This document shows positions 19,057 through 27,064 of a stretch of 29,225 bases of DNA, piece after piece. The position numbers and the translations under genes are program-made. The notes beneath the pieces are model-generated. The model ran no database searches. It was not told where the DNA came from and saw only the letters and a program-made list of their open reading frames with translations. Position 1 is the first letter of the stretch. Every line of letters starts with the position of its first letter. This DNA is from a virus: positions 1 to 29,225 of IMG/VR virus record IMGVR_UViG_3300042402_001880; one strand, written 5' to 3'.

Positions 19057-20574
19057 ATGGCAACAAGAATGCAACAGCGCAGAGGAACTGCAGCGCAATG
19101 GACGGCTGCGAACCCAATTCTAGCAGCAGGTGAGATCGGATTTGAAACCGACACAAGTAAGTTTAAGATGGGTAACGGCTCTTCAGCCTGGTCTGCCCTG
19201 ACATATTTTGCTAATGCAGCAGAACTAGCAGCCATTGTTGATGCTGCTCCAGAGACCCTAAATACCCTTAATGAATTAGCAGCAGCACTAAATGATGATC
19301 CAAATTTCTTTGCAAATATTGCAGACAGTATTGCAGACAATATTGATTTGCACAATGTTACAACAGGAGTTCACGGAATTGCTAACACAGCACTACTTGC
19401 AACTCTAACAAATGTTTCTACTGCACAAACAGCAGCAGAAGGTTTTGCAACAACAGCAATTACAACTCATAATACTGACACAACGGACGTTCATGGTATT
19501 GCTGACACAGCAGCACTTGCAACAACCGCAAATGTAACAACGGCTATTGGCAATGCAGTGACAGGACACTCTTCAGATACCACAGAAGTTCACGGAATAT
19601 CAAATACAGCAAACTTAGTGTATGCTACAGATCTTTCAACCCATGCTTCAGATACTACCTCAATTCACGGTATTGAAAACACAGCAGACCTTGCTACAAA
19701 GACTTATGCAGACACAGCAGTGTCAACACATGCTGCTCTTACACTAGAGGTTCACGGTATTGCAAATACAGCACTTCTAGCAACACAAGATTATGTTGAT
19801 ACAGCAATTGGAACAGCAGCAGTAGATCAGTCAGCACTTGCTGGTGTAGGTCTTGACTGGAACGGAACAACATCCCAATACGATATTGACTCAACAGTAG
19901 CAACAACAACATACGTAGGAACTGAGATTGGTACACACAACTCAGATACTACATCTGTTCATGGTATTGCAGATACATCGCTTCTAGCACTCAAGTCAGA
20001 AGTTAACGCAATAACAAAAACTTCACTAGGACTTGAAAATGTTGATAATACAGCAGATGCATCAAAGCCAGTATCTACAGCACAGGCTTCAGCAATCGCC
20101 ACAGCCAAGTCAGAAGCAATTTCAGATGCTACATCACAGGTAAACGCTCTTCTAGCAGGTGCCCCAGCAGCACTTAATACACTTGATGAACTTGCTGCAG
20201 CACTTGGAGATGACGCAAACTTTGCTTCATCAGTAACAACTAGCCTTGGATTAAAGGTAGATTCTTTAACCCCAATTTCACAAAAGACAGCATCATACAC
20301 ACTTTCATCACTAACTGAAAGAGACGACCTAATTGAAATGGGTTCAGCCTCAGCACTAACTCTTACAATTCCACCAGCATCAGCAGTTGACTATCCAATT
20401 GGAACTTCAATTGATATTCTTCAAACTGGAGCAGGACAGGTTACAATTGCAGCAGGTGCAGGAGTAACAGTTAATGCAACACCTGGCTTGAAACTTCGTA
20501 CAACTTGGTCATCTTGTACTCTCTTTAAGAGAGCAGCAAATACTTGGGTTGTCTACGGCGACTTGACAGCGTAA
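19057..20574 (+). CDS. Long tail fibre with VHGIADT repeats
   Basis: A 505-residue protein. Residues 6-51 (QQRRGTAAQWTAANPILAAG ... GNGSSAWSAL) match the N-terminal domain seen in phage tropism determinants and many fibres. The shaft has six repeats of DTTxVHGIADTAxLAT. A VDQSALAGVGLDWNGTTSQY segment and the C-terminal beta domain (about 405-505) are shared with the Val-Thr-Pro fibre at 10672. AAGGAG precedes the ATG. Likely receptor-binding. Confidence 0.75.
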   Translation: MATRMQQRRGTAAQWTAANPILAAGEIGFETDTSKFKMGNGSSAWSALTYFANAAELAAIVDAAPETLNTLNELAAALNDDPNFFANIADSIADNIDLHNVTTGVHGIANTALLATLTNVSTAQTAAEGFATTAITTHNTDTTDVHGIADTAALATTANVTTAIGNAVTGHSSDTTEVHGISNTANLVYATDLSTHASDTTSIHGIENTADLATKTYADTAVSTHAALTLEVHGIANTALLATQDYVDTAIGTAAVDQSALAGVGLDWNGTTSQYDIDSTVATTTYVGTEIGTHNSDTTSVHGIADTSLLALKSEVNAITKTSLGLENVDNTADASKPVSTAQASAIATAKSEAISDATSQVNALLAGAPAALNTLDELAAALGDDANFASSVTTSLGLKVDSLTPISQKTASYTLSSLTERDDLIEMGSASALTLTIPPASAVDYPIGTSIDILQTGAGQVTIAAGAGVTVNATPGLKLRTTWSSCTLFKRAANTWVVYGDLTA

Positions 20575-20606
20575 TACAAAATTCAATAAGAAATTAGGAG
20601 ATACAA

Positions 20607-21596
20607 ATGGCAGCAGGTAAAAAGATAGGTAAGAAGTCCCAAGCGTCAAATGACTTTTTGGAGCCATTAGCACCAACAGGTGTTACTGGAACAAACATTG
20701 GAACAGATCGTCCATTTAATAATGGAGCAGTCTCTGTAGCGTTTTCTTTACCTGCACTTTCACCTGCTGCTACCTCTTTTACAGTAACAGCAAGCACAGG
20801 ACAAACAGCGACTGGAGCATCTTCTCCTATTACTGTAACTGGAATTGCTTCTTCAGCAACCCCAACATTTACAGTAACAGCAACTAATGCTGCAGGAACT
20901 TCAGCAGCGTCTTCTGCCTCTGCTGCAGTGACTGTAACAACAGTACCAGCAACACCATCTGCCCCAACAGCAACAGCAGGAGTAGATGCTGACTCAGTAA
21001 CTTGGACAGCCCCAGCAAATGGAGGAAGTGCAATTACTTCTTATGTTTGGGCAGCATCAGATGGAAAGACTAACTCAACAGCAGCAACATCTGTATCAGT
21101 TGGCCAAGAAGCAAATACAGCACAGACTTATACCGTCAGAGCAATAAATGCTAACGGAACATCTGCAACATCTCCTGCTTCTACTAGCGTAACTACTATT
21201 GCTCCGTTCTTCCCGTTCTTCCCATTCTTCCCGCCATTTTTCCCACCATTCTTCCCACCGTTCTTCCCATTCTTCCCACCATTCTTCCCGTTTTTCCCAC
21301 CATTCTTCCCGTTCTTCCCACCATTCTTCCCACCTTACTTCCCATTCTTCCCACCTTACTTCCCATTCTTCCCACCTTACTTCCCTTACTTCCCATTCTT
21401 CCCACCTTACTTCCCATTCTTCCCACCTTACTTCCCTTACTTCCCATTCTTCCCACCTTACTTCCCATTCTTCCCACCATTCTTCCCGTTCTTCCCATAT
21501 TTCCCACCAGCACCACCAACAGGAGGATGTACTAATTGCTACAAGGCATGCTGGTCTTGCAGTTGCCCATCATGTTGTGGTTCTTGTGCCTACTAA
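20607..21596 (+). CDS. FN3 adhesin with Pro-Phe-Phe repeat and cysteine-rich tail
   Basis: A 329-residue protein. Two FN3-like domains (about 22-110 and 117-197) are followed by 105 residues (200-304) made only of Pro, Phe and Tyr, except for a single Ala near the end, in units such as PFFP, PFFPP and PYFP. The last 25 residues hold eight cysteines and end in CPSCCGSCAY, like the end of the fibre at 10672 ([11 protein letters not shown]). I know no family with such a tract. It may be an aromatic, extended stalk or a surface-sticking segment. The tract is the most extreme candidate proline-hydroxylase substrate here; that is inference. Confidence 0.75.
   Translation: MAAGKKIGKKSQASNDFLEPLAPTGVTGTNIGTDRPFNNGAVSVAFSLPALSPAATSFTVTASTGQTATGASSPITVTGIASSATPTFTVTATNAAGTSAASSASAAVTVTTVPATPSAPTATAGVDADSVTWTAPANGGSAITSYVWAASDGKTNSTAATSVSVGQEANTAQTYTVRAINANGTSATSPASTSVTTIAPFFPFFPFFPPFFPPFFPPFFPFFPPFFPFFPPFFPFFPPFFPPYFPFFPPYFPFFPPYFPYFPFFPPYFPFFPPYFPYFPFFPPYFPFFPPFFPFFPYFPPAPPTGGCTNCYKACWSCSCPSCCGSCAY
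21204..21518 (+). repeat. Pro-Phe/Tyr-Phe coding repeat
   Basis: Pyrimidine-rich repeats of 9, 12, 15 and 21 bases (CCATTCTTC, CCACCTTACTTC) spanning 315 bases. Codons vary only at silent positions and at Phe/Tyr. Long open frames on the other strand and in another plus frame here are by-products of the repeat. Confidence 0.85.
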
Positions 21597-21602
21597 TTAC
21601 TA

Positions 21603-21611
21603 TGCTATACT
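21603..21611 (+). promoter_or_regulatory. Extended -10 promoter
   Basis: TGC-TATACT (hexamer 21606-21611), followed by an AAAGGAG ribosome site at 21617-21623 before the ATG at 21631. Confidence 0.45.
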
Positions 21612-21630
21612 ATAATAAAGGAGAAAAACT

Positions 21631-22083
21631 ATGTATGTTGTATTAACAAAAAATAGCAATAACACTTGGGATGCTATTTCCGATATAACTCTTGACGAGG
21701 GTACAATTTCTAAAAATGTACTAGAAGATGCTTTTGCGAGCAATCTTCCAATTATCGGAATGGACATAACCAACTATGGACCAACAGTATTTAAAAATTC
21801 TGTATTCGATGGCGATTCTTTTTCTGGGGGAATAACTCCACCACTATCATCACCAGAAATGCCAGAAGATTTTTTTACAGTAAATAAAAGATATGCATTT
21901 TTGTGTGACAACAAAGCCGTACTTTTTATTACAGTCCCAATTGGTAGTCCAAACTCTGACATGTTTGCAGCAGCCTTTGCTGGAGAAACAATACTCATTA
22001 AGACTGAAACTGGACCAAGGGTAAAAGTTGGAAAAACTTTTAATTGGGACGGTACTGAACTAACACTTGTTGTACCAGAATAA
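21631..22083 (+). CDS. Unknown beta-rich protein ending the fibre cluster
   Basis: A 150-residue product beginning MYVVLTKNSNNTWDAISDIT. The sequence alternates short strands and Gly/Pro turns (GGITPPLSSPEMPEDFF, VLFITVPIGSPNSDMF). AAAGGAG lies before the ATG and a clear terminator follows. Probably virion-associated by location; family not recognised. Confidence 0.6.
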   Translation: MYVVLTKNSNNTWDAISDITLDEGTISKNVLEDAFASNLPIIGMDITNYGPTVFKNSVFDGDSFSGGITPPLSSPEMPEDFFTVNKRYAFLCDNKAVLFITVPIGSPNSDMFAAAFAGETILIKTETGPRVKVGKTFNWDGTELTLVVPE

Positions 22084-22103
22084 ACAATATTTATATTAAC
22101 AAG

Positions 22104-22133
22104 ATATATAGACTTTAGGGTCTATATATTTTT
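22104..22133 (+). terminator. Rho-independent terminator
   Basis: ATATATAGAC (22104-22113) pairs perfectly with GTCTATATAT (22120-22129), loop TTTAGG, and the T-run continues to 22133. It separates the fibre cluster from the oxygenase operon. Confidence 0.75.
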
Positions 22134-22145
22134 GTTTTATCATAG

Positions 22146-22154
22146 TGGTATAAT
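22146..22154 (+). promoter_or_regulatory. Extended -10 promoter of the oxygenase operon
   Basis: TGG-TATAAT (hexamer 22149-22154), predicted start near 22161, with AAAAGGAAA before the ATG at 22181. It directly follows the terminator. Confidence 0.6.
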
Positions 22155-22180
22155 AGTTGTACTAGAGAAAAGGAAAGTCT

Positions 22181-22891
22181 ATGGAAATATATGACGAAAA
22201 TTCAAATCATTGGTTTACAAAAGATAGATCAGAGACTGCATCAAACAGGGTTCCTGCAAGAAAATTAGACAACACTGTAAGTGTTGAAAACCTAGGTTTA
22301 GGGTTACATGTATACCATGATACATTTTCTTTAGATGACGCAAACAGATACATCAATACGCTTGAGTCAAACCTTTCAAGAGGTGGCAAATATAAGTGGT
22401 CAGAAGCACAAGTAACGAACTCTACAACACCGATTAAAAAGGCTAGAGATGCTGTAGACTTTAAATACAAGCAAGAAAACTTGGGGCCAAGAGATAAAAC
22501 AAACTCTGAACTTATAGATTTGCATGAAGAGATTTATCAAAAACTTAAGTACTGCATAGATGACTATGCAAAGTATTGGGGAATAAACGTTGTATATTAT
22601 GAAGCCTTTAATTTTGTAAAGTATGAGGGTGCTGGAACTCATTTTAATATTCACGCTGATCATGGCCCTGCTTATAACTGTACTGTTTCTGCTGTTATTT
22701 ATATAAATGACGACTATGAAGGTGGGGACTTAAAGTTTCCAAGACTTGACAACTTAGTCTATAAACCAAGAGTTGGAGACATAGCAGTCTTTCCATCAAA
22801 CTATATTTATGAACATGCATCACTTCCTATGGAGTCTGGTACAAAATACTGTGTTGTCATTATGACAGACATCAATGAACTGAGTCACTAA
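22181..22891 (+). CDS. 2OG-Fe(II) oxygenase, prolyl-4-hydroxylase type
   Basis: A 236-residue protein with a longer N-terminal helical part. Metal ligands H158 and D160 (NIHADHGPAYNCTVS), distal H212 (YIYEHASLP), K222 (SGTKYCVV) for 2-oxoglutarate, core YINDDYEGGDLKFP (174-187). It is closely related to the enzyme at 23681, which shares EAFNF, DHG.xYNCTVS and SGTKY. The stop overlaps the next ATG (TAATG). First gene of the operon. Confidence 0.9.
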   Translation: MEIYDENSNHWFTKDRSETASNRVPARKLDNTVSVENLGLGLHVYHDTFSLDDANRYINTLESNLSRGGKYKWSEAQVTNSTTPIKKARDAVDFKYKQENLGPRDKTNSELIDLHEEIYQKLKYCIDDYAKYWGINVVYYEAFNFVKYEGAGTHFNIHADHGPAYNCTVSAVIYINDDYEGGDLKFPRLDNLVYKPRVGDIAVFPSNYIYEHASLPMESGTKYCVVIMTDINELSH

Positions 22892-23670
22892 TGAATAGTG
22901 AAAAGTCTAAATTAGCAATATTTAGATCATTCAGGCCCTGGATAAACAAAGATAGCAAACACGTTCCAGTACCAACACAAAAAGAAATGCCAGATTGGTA
23001 TAAAGATGCAGACAGATTTGCTAAAATGCCAAACGGAGAATACTATAAAGCACCAAAAGAAGTTTGTCCATTTCCCAAAGAAGGAACAACAGACGACTAT
23101 GGAAAGATACCTACATGGAAGGCGTGTCCTGCAATTATGGATGCGTTTGCAACTGGTTATGTATTTAAAACGCCGTGTGATCTAAAATTTGCCAAAAATT
23201 CTCAGGGAATAATTAATGTAACAATAGATGACCCTAAGTATAAAGACTTTTGTACTCAAAGACCACCAATGCCACAGTTTGAGCATCCTAAAGGATACTA
23301 TCAGTACCACTTTGCTTGGAGTTCTCCCTGGGGTCTAGAGTTGCCAGAAGGATATAGTGCATTGTTTATGACACCAATGAACAGGTTTGACCTTCCCTTT
23401 ATGAACACAACTGGAGTCGTAGATTCTGACAAGGTTCACCTTCTTGGAAGTTTCCCATTTTTTATTACAGAAGGCTGGGAAGGAACGCTTCCTGCTGGAA
23501 CACCTTATATTCAGGTACTTCCGTTTAAAAGAGAAAATTGGGAGCATGAAATAGAGATTTTAGATCAGTCTTCTATATATGGTAAAATGGTAGATAACGC
23601 AAATTTTTATCGTCAGCCTGATGGCGGGGTATATAAAAATAAAGTTTGGTCAAGAAGAGAATATAGATAA
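22891..23670 (+). CDS. Oxygenase-cluster companion protein
   Basis: A 259-residue product beginning MNSEKSKLAIFRSFRPWINK. The C-terminal half has YHFAWSSPWGLELPEGYSAL, MNRFDLPF, SFPFFITEGWEG and LPAGTPYIQVLPFKRENWEH. I recall similar proteins beside phage oxygenases but cannot name a verified family. The motif AGTPxxxxxPF also occurs in the protein at 24337 (AGTPVATIIP), so the two may be distant relatives. The Trp- and Pro-rich core suggests a beta fold. A role in substrate delivery or a second modification step is speculation. Confidence 0.6.
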   Translation: MNSEKSKLAIFRSFRPWINKDSKHVPVPTQKEMPDWYKDADRFAKMPNGEYYKAPKEVCPFPKEGTTDDYGKIPTWKACPAIMDAFATGYVFKTPCDLKFAKNSQGIINVTIDDPKYKDFCTQRPPMPQFEHPKGYYQYHFAWSSPWGLELPEGYSALFMTPMNRFDLPFMNTTGVVDSDKVHLLGSFPFFITEGWEGTLPAGTPYIQVLPFKRENWEHEIEILDQSSIYGKMVDNANFYRQPDGGVYKNKVWSRREYR

Positions 23671-23680
23671 GGGATATATT

Positions 23681-24337
23681 ATGCAAACATGGACAGATAG
23701 ACAAGACCTTGGCAATGGAATCTTTTGCTACAAGGGCGTAATCAAAAAAGAAATTGATGTTATTAATAGACTAGAGTCTAACTTAAAGCCTGTGGGAGAT
23801 ACTACAGGATATGCTTGGCTACCAGCATATGTTGGATACAAGCAACTAATGCCAGACTATAGAGATTGCAATGATTTTAAGTTTAAGAAAACAGACATCG
23901 AATATGATAAAAGTCCAACAAGCCTTAAACTTCAGGAACTTTGGCAAGATGTCTATGATGCACAGGCTCCTGCAGTTGAAGATTATTGCAAGATCCACAA
24001 CATTCATGAACTAAAGTACTGGGAAGCGTTTAACTTTATTAAGTATGGACCAGGCCAGCACTTCCAAGAGCACCACGACCATGGCTTCTCCTACAACTGC
24101 ACAGTGTCTCTTGTTGCTTATGTAAATGATGATTACGATGGTGGAGAACTAAACTTTAGACTTCAGAATTTGACTGTTAAGCCAGAGGCTGGAGATCTCT
24201 TTATATTCCCTTCAACCTTTATGTATCCTCATCGTGCAATGCCAGTACACTCAGGTACAAAATATTCTATTGTTACAATGCTTGACTACAATAAGAAGTT
24301 TCACACTCCAGAAATGTATGTTGCGGACAAAGACTAG
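23681..24337 (+). CDS. 2OG-Fe(II) oxygenase, prolyl-4-hydroxylase type
   Basis: A 218-residue protein beginning MQTWTDRQDLGNGIFCYKGV. Metal ligands H131 and D133 (QEHHDHGFSYNCTVS), distal H184 (MYPHRAMP), K194 (SGTKYSIV), core YVNDDYDGGELNF (147-159). The upstream extension of the frame lies inside the preceding gene; AGGG is a weak ribosome site for the ATG at 23681. Nearest relative in the window is the enzyme at 22181. The stop overlaps the next GTG (TAGTG). Confidence 0.9.
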   Translation: MQTWTDRQDLGNGIFCYKGVIKKEIDVINRLESNLKPVGDTTGYAWLPAYVGYKQLMPDYRDCNDFKFKKTDIEYDKSPTSLKLQELWQDVYDAQAPAVEDYCKIHNIHELKYWEAFNFIKYGPGQHFQEHHDHGFSYNCTVSLVAYVNDDYDGGELNFRLQNLTVKPEAGDLFIFPSTFMYPHRAMPVHSGTKYSIVTMLDYNKKFHTPEMYVADKD

Positions 24338-25053
24338 TGTTTAATATTTCAGTTGAAAAAACTCCAGGATGTCTTTTTGAGATATCTCCAATGTCTATTA
24401 AAAGAGACTGGATGGATGACACTTCTGAAAACCACGCTTATAGATGTTTCCCAGTAACTCAGGCAAACGTTGTTGGATATAGTCTATCTTGCACAGAAGA
24501 TATTGAGTTTGAGTGGGATGGAATAAATGATCAAACACCTGACCACGTTAAAATCTTAAGTCCAGAAAGAGCATATTCTGGGAGAGGACAATCATCTATT
24601 AGCATGGATACGGGTTTAATATTTAGAACAGATCAGGACGTTAGTATAATTGCTATTAATCCAGTCAACTATTTTAGTGATGAGTTTGAGACAATGTCTT
24701 CACTAATTAGTACATCTTTCTATGACAACCCTTTCCCTTTAGCACTTAAGGCAAAGACAGCAAATAAAAGAATAGTCATTAAAGCAGGAACTCCAGTTGC
24801 AACAATTATTCCAATATCTTTGACACAACTAAACAACACAGTTATAAAAATGGTTGACTATAAAGATGAGGACAGAAAAAGGGTAGAAGCAAACATCTCA
24901 TATGGTGAAGCAGCCCAAGTTGTAAACTCTACTGGAGAATGGACTGACTGGTATAGAAATGCTGTTAACGAAAAGCAAGAGTCTCTAGGGTCTCACGAAG
25001 TAAAGACTTTAAAACTTAGTGTAGAAGATCAAACAACTCAGGGCAGACCATGA
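24337..25053 (+). CDS. Oxygenase-cluster companion protein, DUF6065-like
   Basis: A 238-residue product starting at a GTG that overlaps the previous TAG. RDWMDDTSENHAYRCFPVTQ, VVGYSLSCTEDIEFEWDG, GLIFRTDQDVSIIAINPVNY and IKAGTPVATIIPI resemble my memory of the DUF6065 family, of unknown function, in bacteria and phages. The assignment is from memory and unverified. Predicted beta-rich; no catalytic motif seen. Overlaps the next gene as ATGA. Confidence 0.55.
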   Translation: MFNISVEKTPGCLFEISPMSIKRDWMDDTSENHAYRCFPVTQANVVGYSLSCTEDIEFEWDGINDQTPDHVKILSPERAYSGRGQSSISMDTGLIFRTDQDVSIIAINPVNYFSDEFETMSSLISTSFYDNPFPLALKAKTANKRIVIKAGTPVATIIPISLTQLNNTVIKMVDYKDEDRKRVEANISYGEAAQVVNSTGEWTDWYRNAVNEKQESLGSHEVKTLKLSVEDQTTQGRP

Positions 25054-25505
25054 ATGAATTAAATCCAACACACTCTGATATAGTTAATGACTACATCAAA
25101 AGTTCTAAAGAAGGCAAGGTTGGTCATTATATGATAACTGTTTCAAGAGATGGAGAGTCTCCTGTAAGATCTATCATATCTTTTGATAATCTAGAGCAGG
25201 CCTTAGAAGGTTATGAAATGTATCAAGATGCTGGGTTTGCAAAAAACTACCTAACAGTCTCTATGTATGAGCCATCTGGACAAATAAACACAAAGGTTTT
25301 AAAAAGAAACCACGCAGGAGATCCATCATTTGTAAGGCAAAACTATATTGATACAGTAGAAGCATTGCATTATTTGAAGGATAAGTTAGACAAAAAAGAC
25401 TATGAAGATGTCTGTATTAAGATTGTTACTTCTTTTGCAAAAGATAATTGGAGATTCAACGCAGAAAGATTCTTAAAACAACTAGAGATAGAGAGGACAT
25501 TGTAG
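25050..25505 (+). CDS. Unknown protein of the oxygenase cluster
   Basis: A 151-residue product beginning MNELNPTHSDIVNDYIKSSK. Mixed alpha/beta sequence with a helical C-terminal half (YIDTVEALHYLKDKLDKKDY). Starts on ATGA overlap with the previous gene. No family recognised. An inverted repeat TAGGG/CCCTA (25503-25517) covers its stop. Confidence 0.55.
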   Translation: MNELNPTHSDIVNDYIKSSKEGKVGHYMITVSRDGESPVRSIISFDNLEQALEGYEMYQDAGFAKNYLTVSMYEPSGQINTKVLKRNHAGDPSFVRQNYIDTVEALHYLKDKLDKKDYEDVCIKIVTSFAKDNWRFNAERFLKQLEIERTL

Positions 25506-25517
25506 GGCAAAACCCTA

Positions 25518-25526
25518 TGATATAAT
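25518..25526 (+). promoter_or_regulatory. Extended -10 promoter, leaderless
   Basis: TGA-TATAAT (hexamer 25521-25526), six bases before the ATG at 25533. It follows a small hairpin (25503-25517), giving the second half of the oxygenase operon its own start. Confidence 0.6.
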
Positions 25527-25532
25527 TCAATT

Positions 25533-26207
25533 ATGGACAAAATGGATGCTTCTGTTGTAATTAGAAAACCGTCACTAACGCCATCTGGCTGGTTTGGTAA
25601 TGGTAAAGAGATGATTGTTGAGTTAGAAAATTTTATGACTCAAGAAGAAATAGAGTTTTTAGAGAAGGCTGCAAAGTCTTTGACAATCTGGGATGTAACT
25701 CAAAGCCACGTTAACGAAAACGGAACAGTCGTATATGACTCTGAGTACTGGAAAGATCGAGTAGCCACTAGCCCAACTTTAGATAAAAATGATCCAACAA
25801 TCGCTCCAGTAATTGCAGGCCTGTTTCAAAGGCTTAAGCCAATCGTTGAAGAGTTCTATAAGGTAAAGGTTACCCCTACTGGTACAACTATCGTTAGATG
25901 GCTTCCAGGCCAGTTTCAGAACCCTCACGCAGACAAGGAACTGCACGAAGGCCCAGATGCTGGACTTCCAAATGATTTTCCAAACTATGATCTTTCAAGC
26001 CTATTTTATTTAAATGAGGACTATGAAGGTGGAGAGTTATACTTCCCACTACAGGGTGTACAGTTTAAACCTAAAAAGGGAGCAGCGTATTTTTTCCCAG
26101 GGGATATGAATTATGTTCACGGAGTAACAGAGATTAAGAGTGGTATTAGATACACATGTCCATTCTTCTGGGAGATAACAGAGCACACAGGAGACAGAAA
26201 GCCATGA
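25533..26207 (+). CDS. 2OG-Fe(II) oxygenase, prolyl-4-hydroxylase type
   Basis: A 224-residue protein beginning MDKMDASVVIRKPSLTPSGW. Metal ligands H132 and D134 (NPHADKE), distal H196 (NYVHGVTE), R206 (SGIRYTCPFFW), core YLNEDYEGGELYFP (159-172). Translation appears leaderless; a second ATG lies three codons in. It overlaps the next gene as ATGA. It has a longer insert after HxD than the 22181 type (residues 135-152). Confidence 0.9.
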   Translation: MDKMDASVVIRKPSLTPSGWFGNGKEMIVELENFMTQEEIEFLEKAAKSLTIWDVTQSHVNENGTVVYDSEYWKDRVATSPTLDKNDPTIAPVIAGLFQRLKPIVEEFYKVKVTPTGTTIVRWLPGQFQNPHADKELHEGPDAGLPNDFPNYDLSSLFYLNEDYEGGELYFPLQGVQFKPKKGAAYFFPGDMNYVHGVTEIKSGIRYTCPFFWEITEHTGDRKP

Positions 26208-27064
26208 CAGAAAAACTCTTAGAGCATATTGAACTTTATCCAAAGATATTTGTATACAAGAATCTTTTTAAGGATATCAATAAGACACTTGAGATATTAA
26301 AAGACGAAAGCGAAGATGCTATTTTTAGTCCTTGGACCCAGTGGTCACACTTTGGGGAGTATCTGAATCCACTGTTTAAAAACTACCCACACACAATGAG
26401 CATTGAAGATATGAGAAAGATAGAAACAAGAACAGAAAAAGAAGAAGCACAAAAACTTGCAATACTAGAAGTATTTGAAAACTTTCATTTAGCAACCCAG
26501 GACTATATCCTTAAAAACAATGTCGATTTTGATAAAGACAAAGTATTGGTAAACCGTGAAGGAGAGTCCTTTAATCTTTGGACAACAAATGGACCAGCAA
26601 TCGCAAGATATAAAACGGATATAGAGGATTCTTTGGCAATGGCATACCACTCTGACTTTATCAGAGAACCAATTGTAAGTCCAGGATATAAGTTTGGAAT
26701 TACTGCACTCACATACTTTAATGACGACTACGAAGGCGGAGAAATTGATTTTATTGTTGATGGAGAAGCCTATATGTATAAGCCAGAAGCAGGAGATTAT
26801 TTAATTTTTCCATCTGGACATCCAGAAATACTCACAAAAGAAGGTCAGGTCTACCTACATGGTGTGATGCCAGCAAGGGGAGAAAAGAAATATATCTCCA
26901 GAATGTATTGGATGAAGTATGAGGTTGGCGATGACAAATGGTTTGAAAAAGAGGCTGAGTTTGGAAAGGATGTTTGGAAAGAAATGCAACCAGACATTAT
27001 GCAAAAATTTAGAGATGCTCATCCTAATAAAATGAATGCTGATAAAGAAAAGAGAATAAAATGA
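26204..27064 (+). CDS. 2OG-Fe(II) oxygenase, prolyl-4-hydroxylase type, long form
   Basis: A 286-residue protein, the longest of the set. Metal ligands H149 and D151 (YHSDFIREP), distal H219 (VYLHGVMP), basic K228/K229 or R233 (EKKYISRMYWM), core YFNDDYEGGEIDF (171-183). It has a long helical N-terminal region and a charged C-terminal tail of about 45 residues. The ATG overlaps the previous TGA, with AGGAG about 11 bases upstream; an in-frame extension upstream is inside the previous gene. Confidence 0.88.
   Translation: MTEKLLEHIELYPKIFVYKNLFKDINKTLEILKDESEDAIFSPWTQWSHFGEYLNPLFKNYPHTMSIEDMRKIETRTEKEEAQKLAILEVFENFHLATQDYILKNNVDFDKDKVLVNREGESFNLWTTNGPAIARYKTDIEDSLAMAYHSDFIREPIVSPGYKFGITALTYFNDDYEGGEIDFIVDGEAYMYKPEAGDYLIFPSGHPEILTKEGQVYLHGVMPARGEKKYISRMYWMKYEVGDDKWFEKEAEFGKDVWKEMQPDIMQKFRDAHPNKMNADKEKRIK

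Noticed and set aside
21196-21615. Long Ser/His-rich plus frame and Gly/Arg/Met-rich minus frame over the Pro-Phe-Phe tract
   Set aside because: They arise from the pyrimidine-rich repeat; the true frame is fixed by the FN3 domains before and the cysteine tail after the tract.
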